Positions 26,318 to 35,840 of a stretch of 64,000 nt of DNA are shown one piece after another; position 1 is the stretch's first letter; the number at the start of each line of letters is the position of its first letter. The stretch comes from Rhizobiaceae bacterium (GTDB taxonomy: Bacteria; Pseudomonadota; Alphaproteobacteria; Rhizobiales; Rhizobiaceae), in contig JABABQ010000041.1 in NCBI GenBank assembly GCA_014238155.1, positions 1-64,000 of the forward strand, written 5' to 3'. The notes under the pieces are model-generated. The model searched no databases. It was not told the DNA's origin and saw only the letters and a list, made by a program, of their open reading frames with translations. Position numbers and translations under genes: made by a program.

Positions 26318-27394
26318 ATGAAACGCGAACATTTAGATTTCCTCAAATCATCTAACACCGGTGAAGCACCCAAACCCGCCCGCTCTACCCTGCAAAACCT
26401 GGGCTGGCAGCCGTTTTTTGCTCAACAGATAGATATCAATGATCTGGCAACCACTCCTCCCGTGCGGGTAATCGAAGTCCACCGGAATGGCCTTCAAGTT
26501 GTTGGTGAAACCATCGATCTGCTAATTCCCCCTGCGCCAGGCGTCACGGTTGGCGACTGGATGTTGCTTAACCCGGACCTGCCAGACAGAAGCCAGATCC
26601 TCGAGCGCAAAAGCCTGATCCAAAGGCGCGCCGCAGGTCACGACCGCAGGATACAACTGATCGCCGCCAATATCGATACGGCTTTCATCGTCAGTTCTTG
26701 CAACGCAGATTTCAATGTGGCTCGGTTGGAACGCTATATTGCTTTGGCGTTTGAGGCCGAGGTCACACCGGTCATTGTGCTCACGAAGGCCGACCTGGTG
26801 ACCGATATCGATGAGTATCTCACAAAGGCAAAGCAAATATCAGCCAGCGTTCCGGTTATCTGTCTTGACGCACGTGGCGAACAGCCCCAGTCAGCGCTCG
26901 CAGCATGGTGTCAATCAGGGCAAACCGTTGCGTTTTTGGGTTCGTCCGGCGTCGGAAAATCAACTCTTGCCAATGCTTTGGCCGGAACCCAAAGCATTGA
27001 AACGCAGCCCATTCGTGAACACGATGCCAAAGGTCGCCATACAACGACCCGACGCCAGTTACATTTTCTGCCAAACGGTTGCGCAGTTCTGGATACACCG
27101 GGCATGCGCGAATTACAGCTCACCGACGTTAAATCGGGAATTGCAAACCTGTTCTCAGATATCGAAGCGATGGCAGGCCAATGCAAATTTAACGACTGCA
27201 GCCACACGCAGGAACCTGATTGCGCGATCCTTGCCGCCCTCGCAAACAATGATCTCGATGAGGCTCGGGTTCAACGTTGGCGAAAATTAATCGCTGAAGA
27301 GCAGCACAATACGGCAACGCTGGCGCAGCGCAGAACCAAAGACAAGAACCTCGGCAAACTCATCCGCCGTGTTCAAAAAGAAAACAAAAAATAA
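26318..27394 (+). CDS. rsgA: Ribosome small-subunit-dependent GTPase A
   Basis: A 358-residue circularly permuted GTPase: N-terminal OB-fold (about 40-105), then the G-motifs in permuted order, G4 L-T-K-A-D, G1 G-S-S-G-V-G-K-S-T-L, G3 D-T-P-G-M. The C-terminal zinc knuckle has C-K-F-N-D-C-S-H and P-D-C-A-I. RsgA assists late maturation of the 30S subunit. A strong bidirectional-looking hairpin follows the stop. Length is normal for the family. Confidence 0.95.
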   Translation: MKREHLDFLKSSNTGEAPKPARSTLQNLGWQPFFAQQIDINDLATTPPVRVIEVHRNGLQVVGETIDLLIPPAPGVTVGDWMLLNPDLPDRSQILERKSLIQRRAAGHDRRIQLIAANIDTAFIVSSCNADFNVARLERYIALAFEAEVTPVIVLTKADLVTDIDEYLTKAKQISASVPVICLDARGEQPQSALAAWCQSGQTVAFLGSSGVGKSTLANALAGTQSIETQPIREHDAKGRHTTTRRQLHFLPNGCAVLDTPGMRELQLTDVKSGIANLFSDIEAMAGQCKFNDCSHTQEPDCAILAALANNDLDEARVQRWRKLIAEEQHNTATLAQRRTKDKNLGKLIRRVQKENKK

Positions 27395-27428
27395 TCGCAT
27401 CCACCCACGCACACTGGTTGAAATCCAG

Positions 27429-27480
27429 TTATCGCAGCACCGGGCAGAGCCTGTCCGGCGCTGCGATAATTATGTTGTTT
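27429..27480 (+). terminator. Terminator between rsgA and the convergent IlvD/EDD gene
   Basis: TTATCGCAGC-A-CCGG (27429-27443) pairs with CCGG-C-GCTGCGATAA (27455-27469), with one internal mismatch and an 11-nt loop, followed by TTATGTTGTTT. It is a strong stem ending rsgA transcription. It may also act on the opposite-strand gene, although the minus-strand side lacks a T-run. Confidence 0.8.
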
Positions 27481-27481
27481 G

Positions 27482-29338
27482 CTATGCCCCTGATTTGAAG
27501 CAGTTGCTCGGTTTGAAAGAAGACATCACCGGTTCACGAGGATCGTTGACCCAAAGTTGCCGGTCAGGATGCATTCCCGAGCCTTGAATTGCCGGAACGG
27601 CAGATCGGCGCATGCGGTTTAGCAGGCGGGTTTCAGCTGTGCCGCAATTCGGGTGAATGTCGCCATTAGCGGCAACCACTTTCTCCCATTTCGCCTTCCG
27701 TTCGGCCAAAATCGCGGGATCATTCAGTGGAATACAGTTCAATTCATTATTGTTCAGGTCAGCGGTGATCTCATCACCGTCCTCAACGAAGGCGATCGGT
27801 CCACCCAGGGCCGCTTCCGGACCAACATGACCGATCACCAGACCAACGGACCCACCGGAAAAACGCGCATCGGTCATCAGGCCAACCACGATATCCCGTT
27901 CACGACACAAAGTGGTTATGCGAGAGGTCGAATCGAGCATCTCCGGCATTCCAGGCGCACCGCTCGGACCTTCATAGCGCACGATGATCATATCATGATG
28001 TTGAAAACTATCAGGCGCGGCATCCAGCGCATCCAATAGTCCCTGTTCGCCTTCAAACACCCGGGCCGACCCGCGGAAGATATTGCCTTCAAGGCCACCC
28101 TCAACACCTGCCAGCTTCAATATGGCACTGAATTCGGGTGAGAGATTACCGCCCAGCAAGCGCAAACCACCGGTGGGTTTATAAGGTTTTTCAACAGGAT
28201 AAATCACGACGCCATCTGCAAATGGTGTATTCAGCCTCGCCACCTGTTCACCAAGCGATTCACCGGTGCAGGTTGGAACGTTGCCATTTAACAATCCGGC
28301 CTCCAAAAGCTCTTTGACGATAACCTGAACGCCTCCAACGCGGTCAATATCAACCATCGAATAAAGCCCGTACGGACGCGCATCCGTCAAAACCGGCACG
28401 ACGTGCTGGGAAAGATGGTTGAACTCTTCAGGCGTCATGATGTCGCCCCAGAAATTGGCATATCCGGCAGCCCGGGCAATTTCCGGTGCATGCAGAACAA
28501 CGTTTGTGGATCCACCAACTGCCATAGCCACGATGACGGCATTTCGCAGTGAGTCGCGCCCGACGATATCCCTTGGCTTGACACCATTTTCAATCATCTG
28601 TTTCAGATATCGCACCAACTCTGCCGGAAACTCATTCATCCGTTTTGGGTCATCGGACGGCGGTGCCACCATGTCCAAAGGCTGCATACCGACAACGCCG
28701 ATAAAGGTCTGCATGGTGTTATAGGTAAACATCCCACCGCAACTGCCAAATCCGGGACAGGCCGCACAGGAGATATGCATTCTGTGTTCAGGATCCTCAT
28801 GCCCTGCGACCTGATAAGCGGTCACCAGATCAATCGGTTCGTTCGAACGCGTATCAACGGCCGGGTGGATAGAACCGTCGGACATCATAATGGCTGGCTG
28901 ATTGTGCTCAAGCAGTGCCGCCAAAGTCCCGACGGGTGGTTTGTCACAAGCAACAACAGCGATTGTACCAGCCAATCCGCTGGCGCTGAGATGTTCGCAA
29001 ACACTATCATGAGTGACTTCACGGCCAATCAGTGAATAACGCATTTCCCGCGTCCCGTTGCGAATACCATCGGAGGTCGCCACGGTATATTCCGGCTGAA
29101 CCAGACGCATGGCCATCTTATCGGCTTCTGTACCAATATTTTCCAGCAGGCAGGCATGAATCGCTTCGACCTTGTCCTGCACACCAATATAGCACTGGCT
29201 GTCGCCTTTGTTGCCCACCACGCCGACTGAAGGTTTGTGGATCAATTCAATATCAGTGCCCAGTTCACGGGCAATTCCAAATGCCTGGGCGCTTCGGCCA
29301 GGATGTTCATCAATCACGACGGGATCAGTTTTGGACAA
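27482..29338 (-). CDS. IlvD/Edd family dehydratase
   Basis: A 618-residue dihydroxy-acid/6-phosphogluconate dehydratase family enzyme. All three Fe-S ligand positions are kept: Cys49 (D-S-Q-C-Y), Cys131 (A-C-D-K-P-P-V-G) and Cys200 (F-G-S-C-G-G-M-F-T). The second half has G-M-P-E-M-L and G-L-M-T-D-A-R-F-S-G-G. It starts with TTG 29338 behind CAGGAG. The first motif lacks the usual C-N-x-H-L and the body departs from housekeeping IlvD. A sugar-acid dehydratase is therefore as likely as the isoleucine/valine biosynthetic enzyme. Confidence 0.85.
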   Translation of the reverse strand: MSKTDPVVIDEHPGRSAQAFGIARELGTDIELIHKPSVGVVGNKGDSQCYIGVQDKVEAIHACLLENIGTEADKMAMRLVQPEYTVATSDGIRNGTREMRYSLIGREVTHDSVCEHLSASGLAGTIAVVACDKPPVGTLAALLEHNQPAIMMSDGSIHPAVDTRSNEPIDLVTAYQVAGHEDPEHRMHISCAACPGFGSCGGMFTYNTMQTFIGVVGMQPLDMVAPPSDDPKRMNEFPAELVRYLKQMIENGVKPRDIVGRDSLRNAVIVAMAVGGSTNVVLHAPEIARAAGYANFWGDIMTPEEFNHLSQHVVPVLTDARPYGLYSMVDIDRVGGVQVIVKELLEAGLLNGNVPTCTGESLGEQVARLNTPFADGVVIYPVEKPYKPTGGLRLLGGNLSPEFSAILKLAGVEGGLEGNIFRGSARVFEGEQGLLDALDAAPDSFQHHDMIIVRYEGPSGAPGMPEMLDSTSRITTLCRERDIVVGLMTDARFSGGSVGLVIGHVGPEAALGGPIAFVEDGDEITADLNNNELNCIPLNDPAILAERKAKWEKVVAANGDIHPNCGTAETRLLNRMRRSAVPAIQGSGMHPDRQLWVNDPREPVMSSFKPSNCFKSGA

Positions 29339-29515
29339 AAGTAATACTCCTGAATCTGTAACAGGCGCTGTGGGTCAAAGCAGCGCTGCGTATTTGATTG
29401 TTTTTACTATTGCCAACCAGATAGAACATGATGAAACAAAAGGGTACTGTTTTTACGGGTCAGCGATCAAAAATCCTGGCAGCCAGACGTGCGAAAAATA
29501 TGGAGGGCAGCAAAC

Positions 29516-30272
29516 ATGCCAACACCCGAACAAAATATTCTTGCCTTGGGCCTGTCGCTTCCAGCGCCAATAAAAGTACCACCTTCCCTGCACCTGCCTT
29601 TTACATTCATCAATGTTCGAGGAAATCGAGCTTTCATATCCGGTCACCCCAAACAGGATCAGGATGGTGGCATCGTTGGCCCTTACGGCCAGGTCGGTTC
29701 GGATTTAACGATGCCGGAAGCTCAACAGGCCGCACGCGATATTGGACTATCGGTTTTAGCCAATCTTAGAGCCGTTCACGATTAAATGGAGCTAATTCTG
29801 TTTGTGATTGGCGAGATGGTCCAGAGGTGAGACGCAAGCAGCGCGATGCCCTCGCATCGGGCAAGGGCGACTCACCTCTGGGCGTCCGCCAATCGCAAAC
29901 CCTTCGGGAAGGACGCTTTTGCGCCATAACCGGCGCAACGGCTCTTGGACGTATGCCCGATACGACCGGCGATCCTTTACTTGGTTCTGTCACAAAAGCG
30001 CTCCTTCAGAATGGTTCCATTTAATCGTGAACGGCTCTAAAGCTGAAATTGGCGAGCTATCCCGGGTTGCTGGCTGGCTCAGAGTATTTGGAATGGTGAA
30101 TTCCGCGCCGACATTTGATCAACAGCACTTGGTGATCAACGGATTTAGTGACCTGATCCTTGAAGTGTTTGGTCCAGATGTCGGACGGCACGCCCGTTCA
30201 GCAATCGGCGTCGCCGGTTTGCCGTTGAACTTTGCCATTGAAATCGAAGCTGAAATTTTGTTGTCAGATTGA
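29516..30272 (+). pseudogene. RidA-family protein gene interrupted by a MITE
   Basis: The N-terminal part (29516-29766, ending L-S-V-L-A-N-L) reads as a RidA/YjgF-like protein (F-I-S-G-H-P; G-P-Y-G-Q-V-G). It is cut by a 275-bp MITE that supplies the in-frame end R-A-V-H-D-stop. The C-terminal part resumes after the element as K-A-E-I-G-E-L-S-R-V and ends at 30272 (E-I-E-A-E-I). Removing the element with one TA joins the parts into exactly 162 codons including the stop. RidA proteins hydrolyse reactive enamines/imines. The present gene should be non-functional unless the N-terminal half retains activity. Confidence 0.9.
29766..30040. mobile_element. MITE-like element, copy 2 (275 bp), inside the RidA-like gene
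   Basis: Same size and structure as the element at 21026-21300. The terminal inverted repeats match perfectly over 25 bp (outer TTAGAGCCGTTCACG). TA duplication lies at 29767-29768 and 30038-30039. The interrupted frame gives an independent proof of insertion, because deleting 271 bp restores the host gene. The element carries no transposase. Short open frames on both strands (about 65-75 codons) are by-products of its sequence. Confidence 0.92.
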
Positions 30273-30288
30273 GCTTCGTGTTGATTAA

Positions 30289-30834
30289 TCAACTCACGTC
30301 AAGCGGGAGTATCTGACAATTATCAGGCTGCACCCCGGTCAATGCACGGATGAAGTTCCCGTGGGTTACGATAGCGACGGAATGCGCACGTTCGTGTTGA
30401 AGCCATTGCACAAATGCATCCGCCCGATCTTGCAACGTTAAATGCGGTTCAACTGATATGCCGCGATGATCTTTTTCCTCATCATGCCACCAGCAATCTT
30501 CCAGATGGCCAAAGTCCAGATGCGGGTAGTCTACAGCCAACTCGTGCGGCGGGCGCCCAACGTCACAACTGTTGGTCAATTGCTCGCGAACCTGAGCATT
30601 GATTTGCACTGGCAGGCTATCTTCGAAAATCAGGGCGGCTGTTTGAAGCGTCCGGGTAAGCGGCGAAACGATGATGCGTTCGACCGGCAATTTGCGAGCC
30701 GCAATTTGGGTTTGCCGCGCCTGCCGTTCACCGAGTTCGGTCAACGGGGCGTCAAAAATCATTGGGTCAGGTGCGTCCGGATCAAACACCGCATTGAATT
30801 GCGATTGGGCATGTCGAATAAGAAAAATGGTCAT
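30289..30834 (-). CDS. Histidine phosphatase family protein
   Basis: A 181-residue phosphoglycerate-mutase-like phosphatase. The phosphohistidine motif is F-L-I-R-H-A-Q-S-Q-F near the N-terminus. The conserved L-T-E-L-G-E-R-Q-A, V-S-P-L-T-R-T-L-Q-T-A and a C-terminal V-T-H-G-N-F-I-R complete the active site. Substrate unknown. It is followed on the same strand by no gene (the broken RidA-like gene ends 17 bp away, convergent), and the SDR gene lies 31 bp upstream, suggesting co-transcription. Confidence 0.9.
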   Translation of the reverse strand: MTIFLIRHAQSQFNAVFDPDAPDPMIFDAPLTELGERQARQTQIAARKLPVERIIVSPLTRTLQTAALIFEDSLPVQINAQVREQLTNSCDVGRPPHELAVDYPHLDFGHLEDCWWHDEEKDHRGISVEPHLTLQDRADAFVQWLQHERAHSVAIVTHGNFIRALTGVQPDNCQILPLDVS

Positions 30835-30865
30835 GGATGCTCTAAGGGTTGGTTACGGTTTGTGC

Positions 30866-31618
30866 TTAGCAGGTATAATTCATACCCAGTCGGCCACCAT
30901 CAACATAGATGGTTTCTCCAGTTATATAGCTGGCCTTGTCGCTGGCCAGGAACGCAACAACGTCACCAATTTCACGCGGTGAACCTATGCGTTGCATCGG
31001 CGTGCGCGACATTACCATATTCATGGCATCTGGATTGGCATTTACTCCGGCCAGCATGTCAGTGTCGATCGATCCGGGGCCTACAGCATTGACGCGAATA
31101 CCGTGAGGCGCCAGTGCCAGCGACGACGATTTGGTCAACTGCATAACCCCGCCCTTCGACGCACAATATGAAGCGATTGTCGGAATGGCCACATGGGCAT
31201 TTATCGACGACATATTGACAATCGAACCCCGGGTATTGCTGGATACCATCGATTTGGCAGCCCGTTGCAACGCCACAAAGGTGCCCAGCAGGTTGACATT
31301 GATGACCTCCATGAACTGTTCAGGAGTGGTTTCCAGAAAATCGCCGGGTCTGGCTATCCCCGCATTGTTGACCAAAATCGAAGCGACCCCGACGTCAGAT
31401 TCAATTTTCTCAAACATAGCTTCAATCTGTTGCGGATCCCCCAGATCACAGACCAGTGCAATTGTATCGCCCCCCAATTTTTCAGCCGCCGCTTTAACGC
31501 CAGCCACATTGATATCGGCAAGGACGATACGGGCGCCGTTTTCCTTAATGGCTTCTGCGCAGGCATAGCCGATGCCCCGGGCACCGCCGGTGATTAAAGC
31601 AATGGGTGAATCTGTCAT
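30866..31618 (-). CDS. Short-chain dehydrogenase/reductase
   Basis: A 250-residue classical SDR with the NAD(P)-binding T-G-G-A-R-G-I-G-Y-A at the N-terminus, L-V-N-N-A-G, catalytic S-S-I-N-A-H region and Y-C-A-S-K (Tyr/Lys), and a C-terminal I-Y-V-D-G-G. Asp at the end of strand 2 (V-L-A-D-I) favours NAD(H). AAGGAGA ribosome-binding site. Substrate unknown; similar enzymes oxidise sugars or hydroxy acids. It probably shares a transcript with the phosphatase. Confidence 0.92.
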   Translation of the reverse strand: MTDSPIALITGGARGIGYACAEAIKENGARIVLADINVAGVKAAAEKLGGDTIALVCDLGDPQQIEAMFEKIESDVGVASILVNNAGIARPGDFLETTPEQFMEVINVNLLGTFVALQRAAKSMVSSNTRGSIVNMSSINAHVAIPTIASYCASKGGVMQLTKSSSLALAPHGIRVNAVGPGSIDTDMLAGVNANPDAMNMVMSRTPMQRIGSPREIGDVVAFLASDKASYITGETIYVDGGRLGMNYTC

Positions 31619-31831
31619 CTGTCAGTCTCCTTGAACATTGTCGGGCACGTGCTCATCTGTTCCCACCGGTACAGCACTCATTGTGTTGTCTTATTGAAGC
31701 ATCAGCGCAAGCAGAAACTCGCGGTTGCCCACATCATCAAACCCTCAATCATTGTCAAACAGGTATTGTATTCCGGTTGTAGCCATAATTTGCGAAACCT
31801 GCCGCATCGGCAAAAATATTTGAAATGGCAA

Positions 31832-31853
31832 TTGGAGCAAATTGTTGCCAATA
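31832..31853. promoter_or_regulatory. Inverted repeat upstream of the galB-like gene
   Basis: ATTGG (31832-31836) and CCAAT (31849-31853) flank 12 nt, 36-58 bp before the galB-like start. The spacing would suit a LysR-type regulator, as known for gal clusters, but no regulator gene is nearby and 5-bp arms can arise by chance. Confidence 0.25.
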
Positions 31854-31889
31854 TAAATTGCCCTGCTTAACACCATTCCACGAGGTATC

Positions 31890-32624
31890 ATGCCCGACAA
31901 CAAAACCGCACTCATCATCAGCGCACACGCAGCAGATTTTGTTTGGCGCTGCGGCGGTGCCATCGCCCTTCATCAAAAACTCGGTTACGACGTGACTGTC
32001 GCCTGCCTGTCATTTGGCGAACGCGGCGAAAGTGCAAAGCTGTGGAAACAGGACGGGATGACACTGGAAAATGTGAAGGCTTCGCGCCGGCGCGAAGCCG
32101 AGAATGCCGCAAAAGCGCTTGATGTTCACGACATTAAATTCCTCGATCTGGGCGACTATCCGCTTAATCTCGACAATGATGCCAAGTTCAAATTGGTCGA
32201 CATCATCCGCAAGGTTCAGCCCAATTTCATGATGAGTCACTCCAAATACGATCCCTATAATACCGACCACATGTATACCACCGAGATTGCCATGGAAGTG
32301 AGGATGATTGCCCAGGCTTGGGGGCATAATCCGGGAGAAAAAGTTCTTGGCGCACCACAACTATATCTGTTCGAACCTCACCAGACCGAACAGATGGGTT
32401 GGATTCCCAACGTCTTTCTCGATATTACCGATGTGTGGGACAAGAAACGCGCGGCGATTGAATGCATGGAGGGTCAACATCATTTGTGGGATTATTACAC
32501 CAATGTCGCTGAGAATCGGGCCAATCATTTCCGCCGCAATTCTGGCGGTCAGGCGGGTGGTCGCGCTGCAAAATATGCCGAAGGATTCCAAACTGTGTAT
32601 CCGATTTGCGTTGACGAGCTTTAG
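31890..32624 (+). CDS. galB: 4-oxalomesaconate hydratase-like PIG-L family protein
   Basis: A 244-residue PIG-L (LmbE-like) zinc-dependent protein. It begins [17 protein letters not shown], with A-H-A-A-D replacing the usual H-P-D-D. It continues with [12 protein letters not shown]. These features are typical of GalB, the PIG-L-type hydratase that converts 4-oxalomesaconate to 4-carboxy-4-hydroxy-2-oxoadipate. The next two genes encode the aldolase and tautomerase of the same pathway, which strongly supports the call. GAGGT ribosome-binding site 8 nt before ATG. Confidence 0.87.
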   Translation: MPDNKTALIISAHAADFVWRCGGAIALHQKLGYDVTVACLSFGERGESAKLWKQDGMTLENVKASRRREAENAAKALDVHDIKFLDLGDYPLNLDNDAKFKLVDIIRKVQPNFMMSHSKYDPYNTDHMYTTEIAMEVRMIAQAWGHNPGEKVLGAPQLYLFEPHQTEQMGWIPNVFLDITDVWDKKRAAIECMEGQHHLWDYYTNVAENRANHFRRNSGGQAGGRAAKYAEGFQTVYPICVDEL

Positions 32625-32635
32625 GGAGAACAGGA

Positions 32636-33310
32636 ATGGATCATGTTGTTGTACAAAATATTGACCGGGCTGATCTCGCCATCGCCAAAGAGCTTGGAGA
32701 GGCGGGAGTAGCCACGGTTCATGAGGCTCAGGGACGCAAGGGGTTGGCGGCCAGCTATATGCGACCAATTTTCAAAGGCGCGTCAATTTCCGGCCCAGCC
32801 GTTACAATTCTCGCACCACCCTGCGACAACTGGATGCTGCATGTGGCAGTTGAGCAGGTTCAACCTGGTGATGTGTTGGTTCTGGCTGTCACCAGCCCTA
32901 GCGATGCCGGATATTTTGGTGATCTGATTGCCACATCCTTGAAGGCGCGCGGTGGATTGGGGTTGATCATTGACGGCGGTGTGCGGGATACGAAAGACTT
33001 GGAAGACATGGACATGCCCGTCTGGTCTAAATGTGTCGGGTCCCAGGGCACGGTCAAGGAAACACTCGGTTCTGTCAATATTCCGGTGGTCTGTGCCGGT
33101 GTCGCGGTTAATCCGGGTGATATCGTGCTGGCGGATGATGATGGTGTCTGCGTGGTTCGCCGCGAGGAAGCTGAACACGTGTTGGAGGCCACGCGCGCAA
33201 GATTGGCCAACGAAGAAGAAAAACGTCAAAGACTTGCTGACGGCGAACTCGGTCTCGACATGTACAATATGCGGCAGCGTCTGGCCGACAAGGGTCTGAA
33301 ATATGTCTGA
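32636..33310 (+). CDS. galC: 4-carboxy-4-hydroxy-2-oxoadipate aldolase/oxaloacetate decarboxylase
   Basis: A 224-residue RraA/HMG-aldolase fold protein with T-V-H-E-A-Q-G, G-D-V-L-V-L-A and the conserved [11 protein letters not shown] sequence (Arg and Asp for metal and pyruvate binding), followed by [12 protein letters not shown]. It splits the hydroxy-oxoadipate into pyruvate and oxaloacetate in the gallate/protocatechuate 4,5 pathway. It starts 11 bp after galB and overlaps galD by 8 bp. Confidence 0.9.
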   Translation: MDHVVVQNIDRADLAIAKELGEAGVATVHEAQGRKGLAASYMRPIFKGASISGPAVTILAPPCDNWMLHVAVEQVQPGDVLVLAVTSPSDAGYFGDLIATSLKARGGLGLIIDGGVRDTKDLEDMDMPVWSKCVGSQGTVKETLGSVNIPVVCAGVAVNPGDIVLADDDGVCVVRREEAEHVLEATRARLANEEEKRQRLADGELGLDMYNMRQRLADKGLKYV

Positions 33311-34361
33311 TCCGACAGCGGTGCCCTGCATGTGGATGCGCGGCGGCACCTCAAAAGGCGGTTACTTTCTCAAACGAGACCTGCCCGTCGACACCAACGA
33401 ACGTCGAGACTTTTTGTTGGCTGTGATGGGCTCGCCGGATGACCGGCAGATCGATGGCATGGGTGGTGCTGACCCACTCACGTCAAAGGTCGCAATTGTC
33501 AGCAAGTCAACGCGACCGGGAGTGGATGTCGATTATCTGTTTTTGCAGGTAATGGTTGACAAGCCAGTTGTCACAGACGCGCAAAACTGTGGCAATATTC
33601 TGGCTGGAGTGGGCTCATTTTCCATCGAGCGCGGTCTGGTTGAGCCTCAGCAGGGCGAAACCCGTGTATCAATATTCATGGAGAACACCGGCCAGATTGC
33701 CATCGCGACCGTTCAGACGCCCAAGGGTCGTGTAACCTATCAAGGGGAAGCACGCATTGATGGTGTCCCGGGAACATCTGCCGCCATTCCATTGGAGTTC
33801 AAGGACACTGCCGGATCCAGTTGCGGCGCACTTTTGCCAACAGGTAATGTGACCGACATTGTCGACGGAATCGAAGTCACGATGATCGACAATGGAATGC
33901 CCTGCGTCGTGATGCAGGCCAGCAGCATGGGTATTTCTGGACAGGAAAGTCGCGAACAACTGGAAGCAGATACTAGTTTGAAAGCAAAACTTGAATCAAT
34001 CCGCCTGCAATGCGGTCCGCTGATGAATCTTGGCGATGTGACAAATAAAACCGTACCCAAAATGACGATGGTGAGTGCACCCCAACACGGCGGCGCCATT
34101 TCAACGCGAACATTTATACCGCACCGCTGCCACGCCAGTATCGGAGTGTTAGGAGCTGTCAGCGTTGCCACCGCCTGCCTTCTTGACGGAACCCCGGCCC
34201 AAGCGCTTGCAAATGTACCATCTGGCGAAAGCAAAATCATGCCGATTGAACATCCCATCGGCGAAACGACAATTGTTGCACAAATGCGGGGCGGAGAAGT
34301 TATCAGCGCCGCTATCTTGCGCACTGCCAATAAATTGATGGACGGTGTGGTGTTTGCCTGA
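33303..34361 (+). CDS. galD: 4-oxalomesaconate tautomerase (PrpF family)
   Basis: A 352-residue PrpF/GalD protein opening [15 protein letters not shown], with D-A-Q-N-C-G-N-I and [12 protein letters not shown] (Cys and His of the diaminopimelate-epimerase-like fold). GalD interconverts keto and enol 4-oxalomesaconate before hydration. Overlap with galC (8 bp) and the adjacent GalB make the operon assignment firm. It converges on a membrane-protein gene 18 bp downstream. Confidence 0.9.
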   Translation: MSDPTAVPCMWMRGGTSKGGYFLKRDLPVDTNERRDFLLAVMGSPDDRQIDGMGGADPLTSKVAIVSKSTRPGVDVDYLFLQVMVDKPVVTDAQNCGNILAGVGSFSIERGLVEPQQGETRVSIFMENTGQIAIATVQTPKGRVTYQGEARIDGVPGTSAAIPLEFKDTAGSSCGALLPTGNVTDIVDGIEVTMIDNGMPCVVMQASSMGISGQESREQLEADTSLKAKLESIRLQCGPLMNLGDVTNKTVPKMTMVSAPQHGGAISTRTFIPHRCHASIGVLGAVSVATACLLDGTPAQALANVPSGESKIMPIEHPIGETTIVAQMRGGEVISAAILRTANKLMDGVVFA

Positions 34362-34379
34362 CGGCGATATTGGTGATTA

Positions 34380-35147
34380 CTAACGCCCGTCACGCCTGAC
34401 AACACGGGTCCTGAATGCATATCCCGGTTGACCTGCCACATCCTGCCACGGACCATAATTATTCTGGTTGCCAGGGTCGCGCGGCAAATCCAGTTCCACG
34501 GTAATGCGATCATCGTGATGCGGTGCGCGCCACAGTTGAAAAACTCGTCCGGTAACACGCCAACGAATCCAGGCCCGCATGCGCAATATGCTCACACCTT
34601 CGGCATCCCGCACACGCGGCTCGTCCCACTGAGTGCTTAAAGTCCAGTCCATGTAGGACGACCGCATGGTAAAACGAAAAATGCGATCCACCCGATCGTG
34701 TCGGACTTTTTCGGGCAACCGCCACTCGATATGCATCGCCGGTTCATTTTCCACCAGATATGGATCGCCATCGGTCAATTCCTCATAGGCAAACCATGCA
34801 CCTATCGAAGTCAGCACCACTGCGGCCAACCCATAACCGCCTACCATAACGGCTCCGCGGCTCATGGTCTTAATCATGAGCCAAGCCAGCCACAATCCGA
34901 CTACTGCGCCGACCAACGCTCCAATCGGCGCAAAACCAACGGCTCCCATAGCCAGTCCACCTTCCATGTTGCTGGCGCCGAACAACGTGGCAATGGCAAT
35001 CAACCCAAAAAATGCTGCGGCTGCGCCAACACCTCCCATGATGACGGCGACCAGCAAAATCAAAAGCACTTTCGCAACAAAAAGCATGCAAAAATATAAC
35101 ATAAGCAATGTGAAACTTGGAGTGATTACCCGCGGGTTCTCTCTCAT
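34380..35147 (-). CDS. Hypothetical membrane protein
   Basis: A 255-residue protein with three or four hydrophobic segments in the first 120 residues (Gly/Ala-rich). A soluble C-terminal domain of about 130 residues follows, rich in Trp and Arg (W-R-L-P-E-K-V-R-H-D-R-V-D-R-I-F; G-R-V-F-Q-L-W-R-A-P). No family is recognised. The start is uncertain: ATG 35147, 35102 and 35087 are all possible and none has a strong ribosome-binding site. It stands alone, convergent with galD. Confidence 0.65.
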   Translation of the reverse strand: MRENPRVITPSFTLLMLYFCMLFVAKVLLILLVAVIMGGVGAAAAFFGLIAIATLFGASNMEGGLAMGAVGFAPIGALVGAVVGLWLAWLMIKTMSRGAVMVGGYGLAAVVLTSIGAWFAYEELTDGDPYLVENEPAMHIEWRLPEKVRHDRVDRIFRFTMRSSYMDWTLSTQWDEPRVRDAEGVSILRMRAWIRWRVTGRVFQLWRAPHHDDRITVELDLPRDPGNQNNYGPWQDVAGQPGYAFRTRVVRRDGR

Positions 35148-35485
35148 CTTGCTGGCAAGGGGCTCAACAGATCTACAGTGGGATTCCGCTGCTAGTCAGC
35201 GATTGATTTTGACTTTCCGCTAACCGGAAGCCCCTGTGGATGTGCAATCTACCCACCCAATGCACTGTGATGCAGCCGAACCAGAGCCGTTCGGCAGAGG
35301 CAAAAACACCGGTCACGCTAGCTGTCCCGAATGCGAACGGCGTGTTCCCGTAAACTTTTGTTATAGGACCGCCAGCATCAACCTTTGGGCAATAGAGAAG
35401 TTTGGCGGAGTCTCACATGTTTCGGCAACCCGTAGAAGAGCGGGCGAGCAAACTGCTCAATCAACCCAACTCCAAAGGACAAAAC
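35148..35485. other. 338-bp intergenic region, nothing recognised
   Basis: This lies between two divergent genes. It contains no reading frame with a plausible start and coding-like composition, and no clear repeat or palindrome. It presumably holds the promoter of the PepSY-like/LuxR/ferric-reductase genes. Confidence 0.5.
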
Positions 35486-35818
35486 ATGACATTCAACAAA
35501 ACATTCGCAACTCTGGTTGCTACCGCAACGCTCGTACCAAGCATCGCGCTGGCCGCAGTCTCTCTAGGCGATACTGTCGGCACCACCGAGGCGGAAATCC
35601 GTGCCGGTCTCGTAGCCGCCGGTTACACGATTGAAGAAATAGAAATTGAAGCTGATGAAATCGAAGCGGAAGTCACGCTCGATGGACAGGCCTTGGAAAT
35701 CGAAATTTCCCCACAGAATGGGACGGTAGTTGCCATCGAAGCCACTGACAGCGACGACGATGACGATAACGACGGCGACGGCGATGGCGACGGCGACGCT
35801 GAGAAAAAAGACGGCTGA
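35486..35818 (+). CDS. Exported PepSY-like protein with acidic tail
   Basis: A 110-residue secreted protein. Signal peptide residues 1-21 end L-A-A-V-S. A single PepSY-like unit follows (T-E-A-E-I-R-A-G-L-V-A-A-G-Y-T-I-E-E-I-E-I and a V-V-A-I-E-A strand). The last 25 residues are almost entirely Asp/Gly with D-G-D-G-D-G repeats, which could bind calcium or other cations. AAGGAC ribosome-binding site before ATG 35486. Its neighbours are a membrane LuxR-type regulator and a ferric-reductase-like protein. PepSY proteins are often found with heme or flavin reductases. Confidence 0.78.
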   Translation: MTFNKTFATLVATATLVPSIALAAVSLGDTVGTTEAEIRAGLVAAGYTIEEIEIEADEIEAEVTLDGQALEIEISPQNGTVVAIEATDSDDDDDNDGDGDGDGDAEKKDG

Positions 35819-35840
35819 CCTAATATCGGCTGATTCTTGA

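Noticed and set aside
35236-35634. A 132-codon plus-strand frame before and across the PepSY-like gene
   Set aside because: It is Arg/His/Cys-rich in a random pattern and overlaps a gene with a clear signal peptide in another frame.
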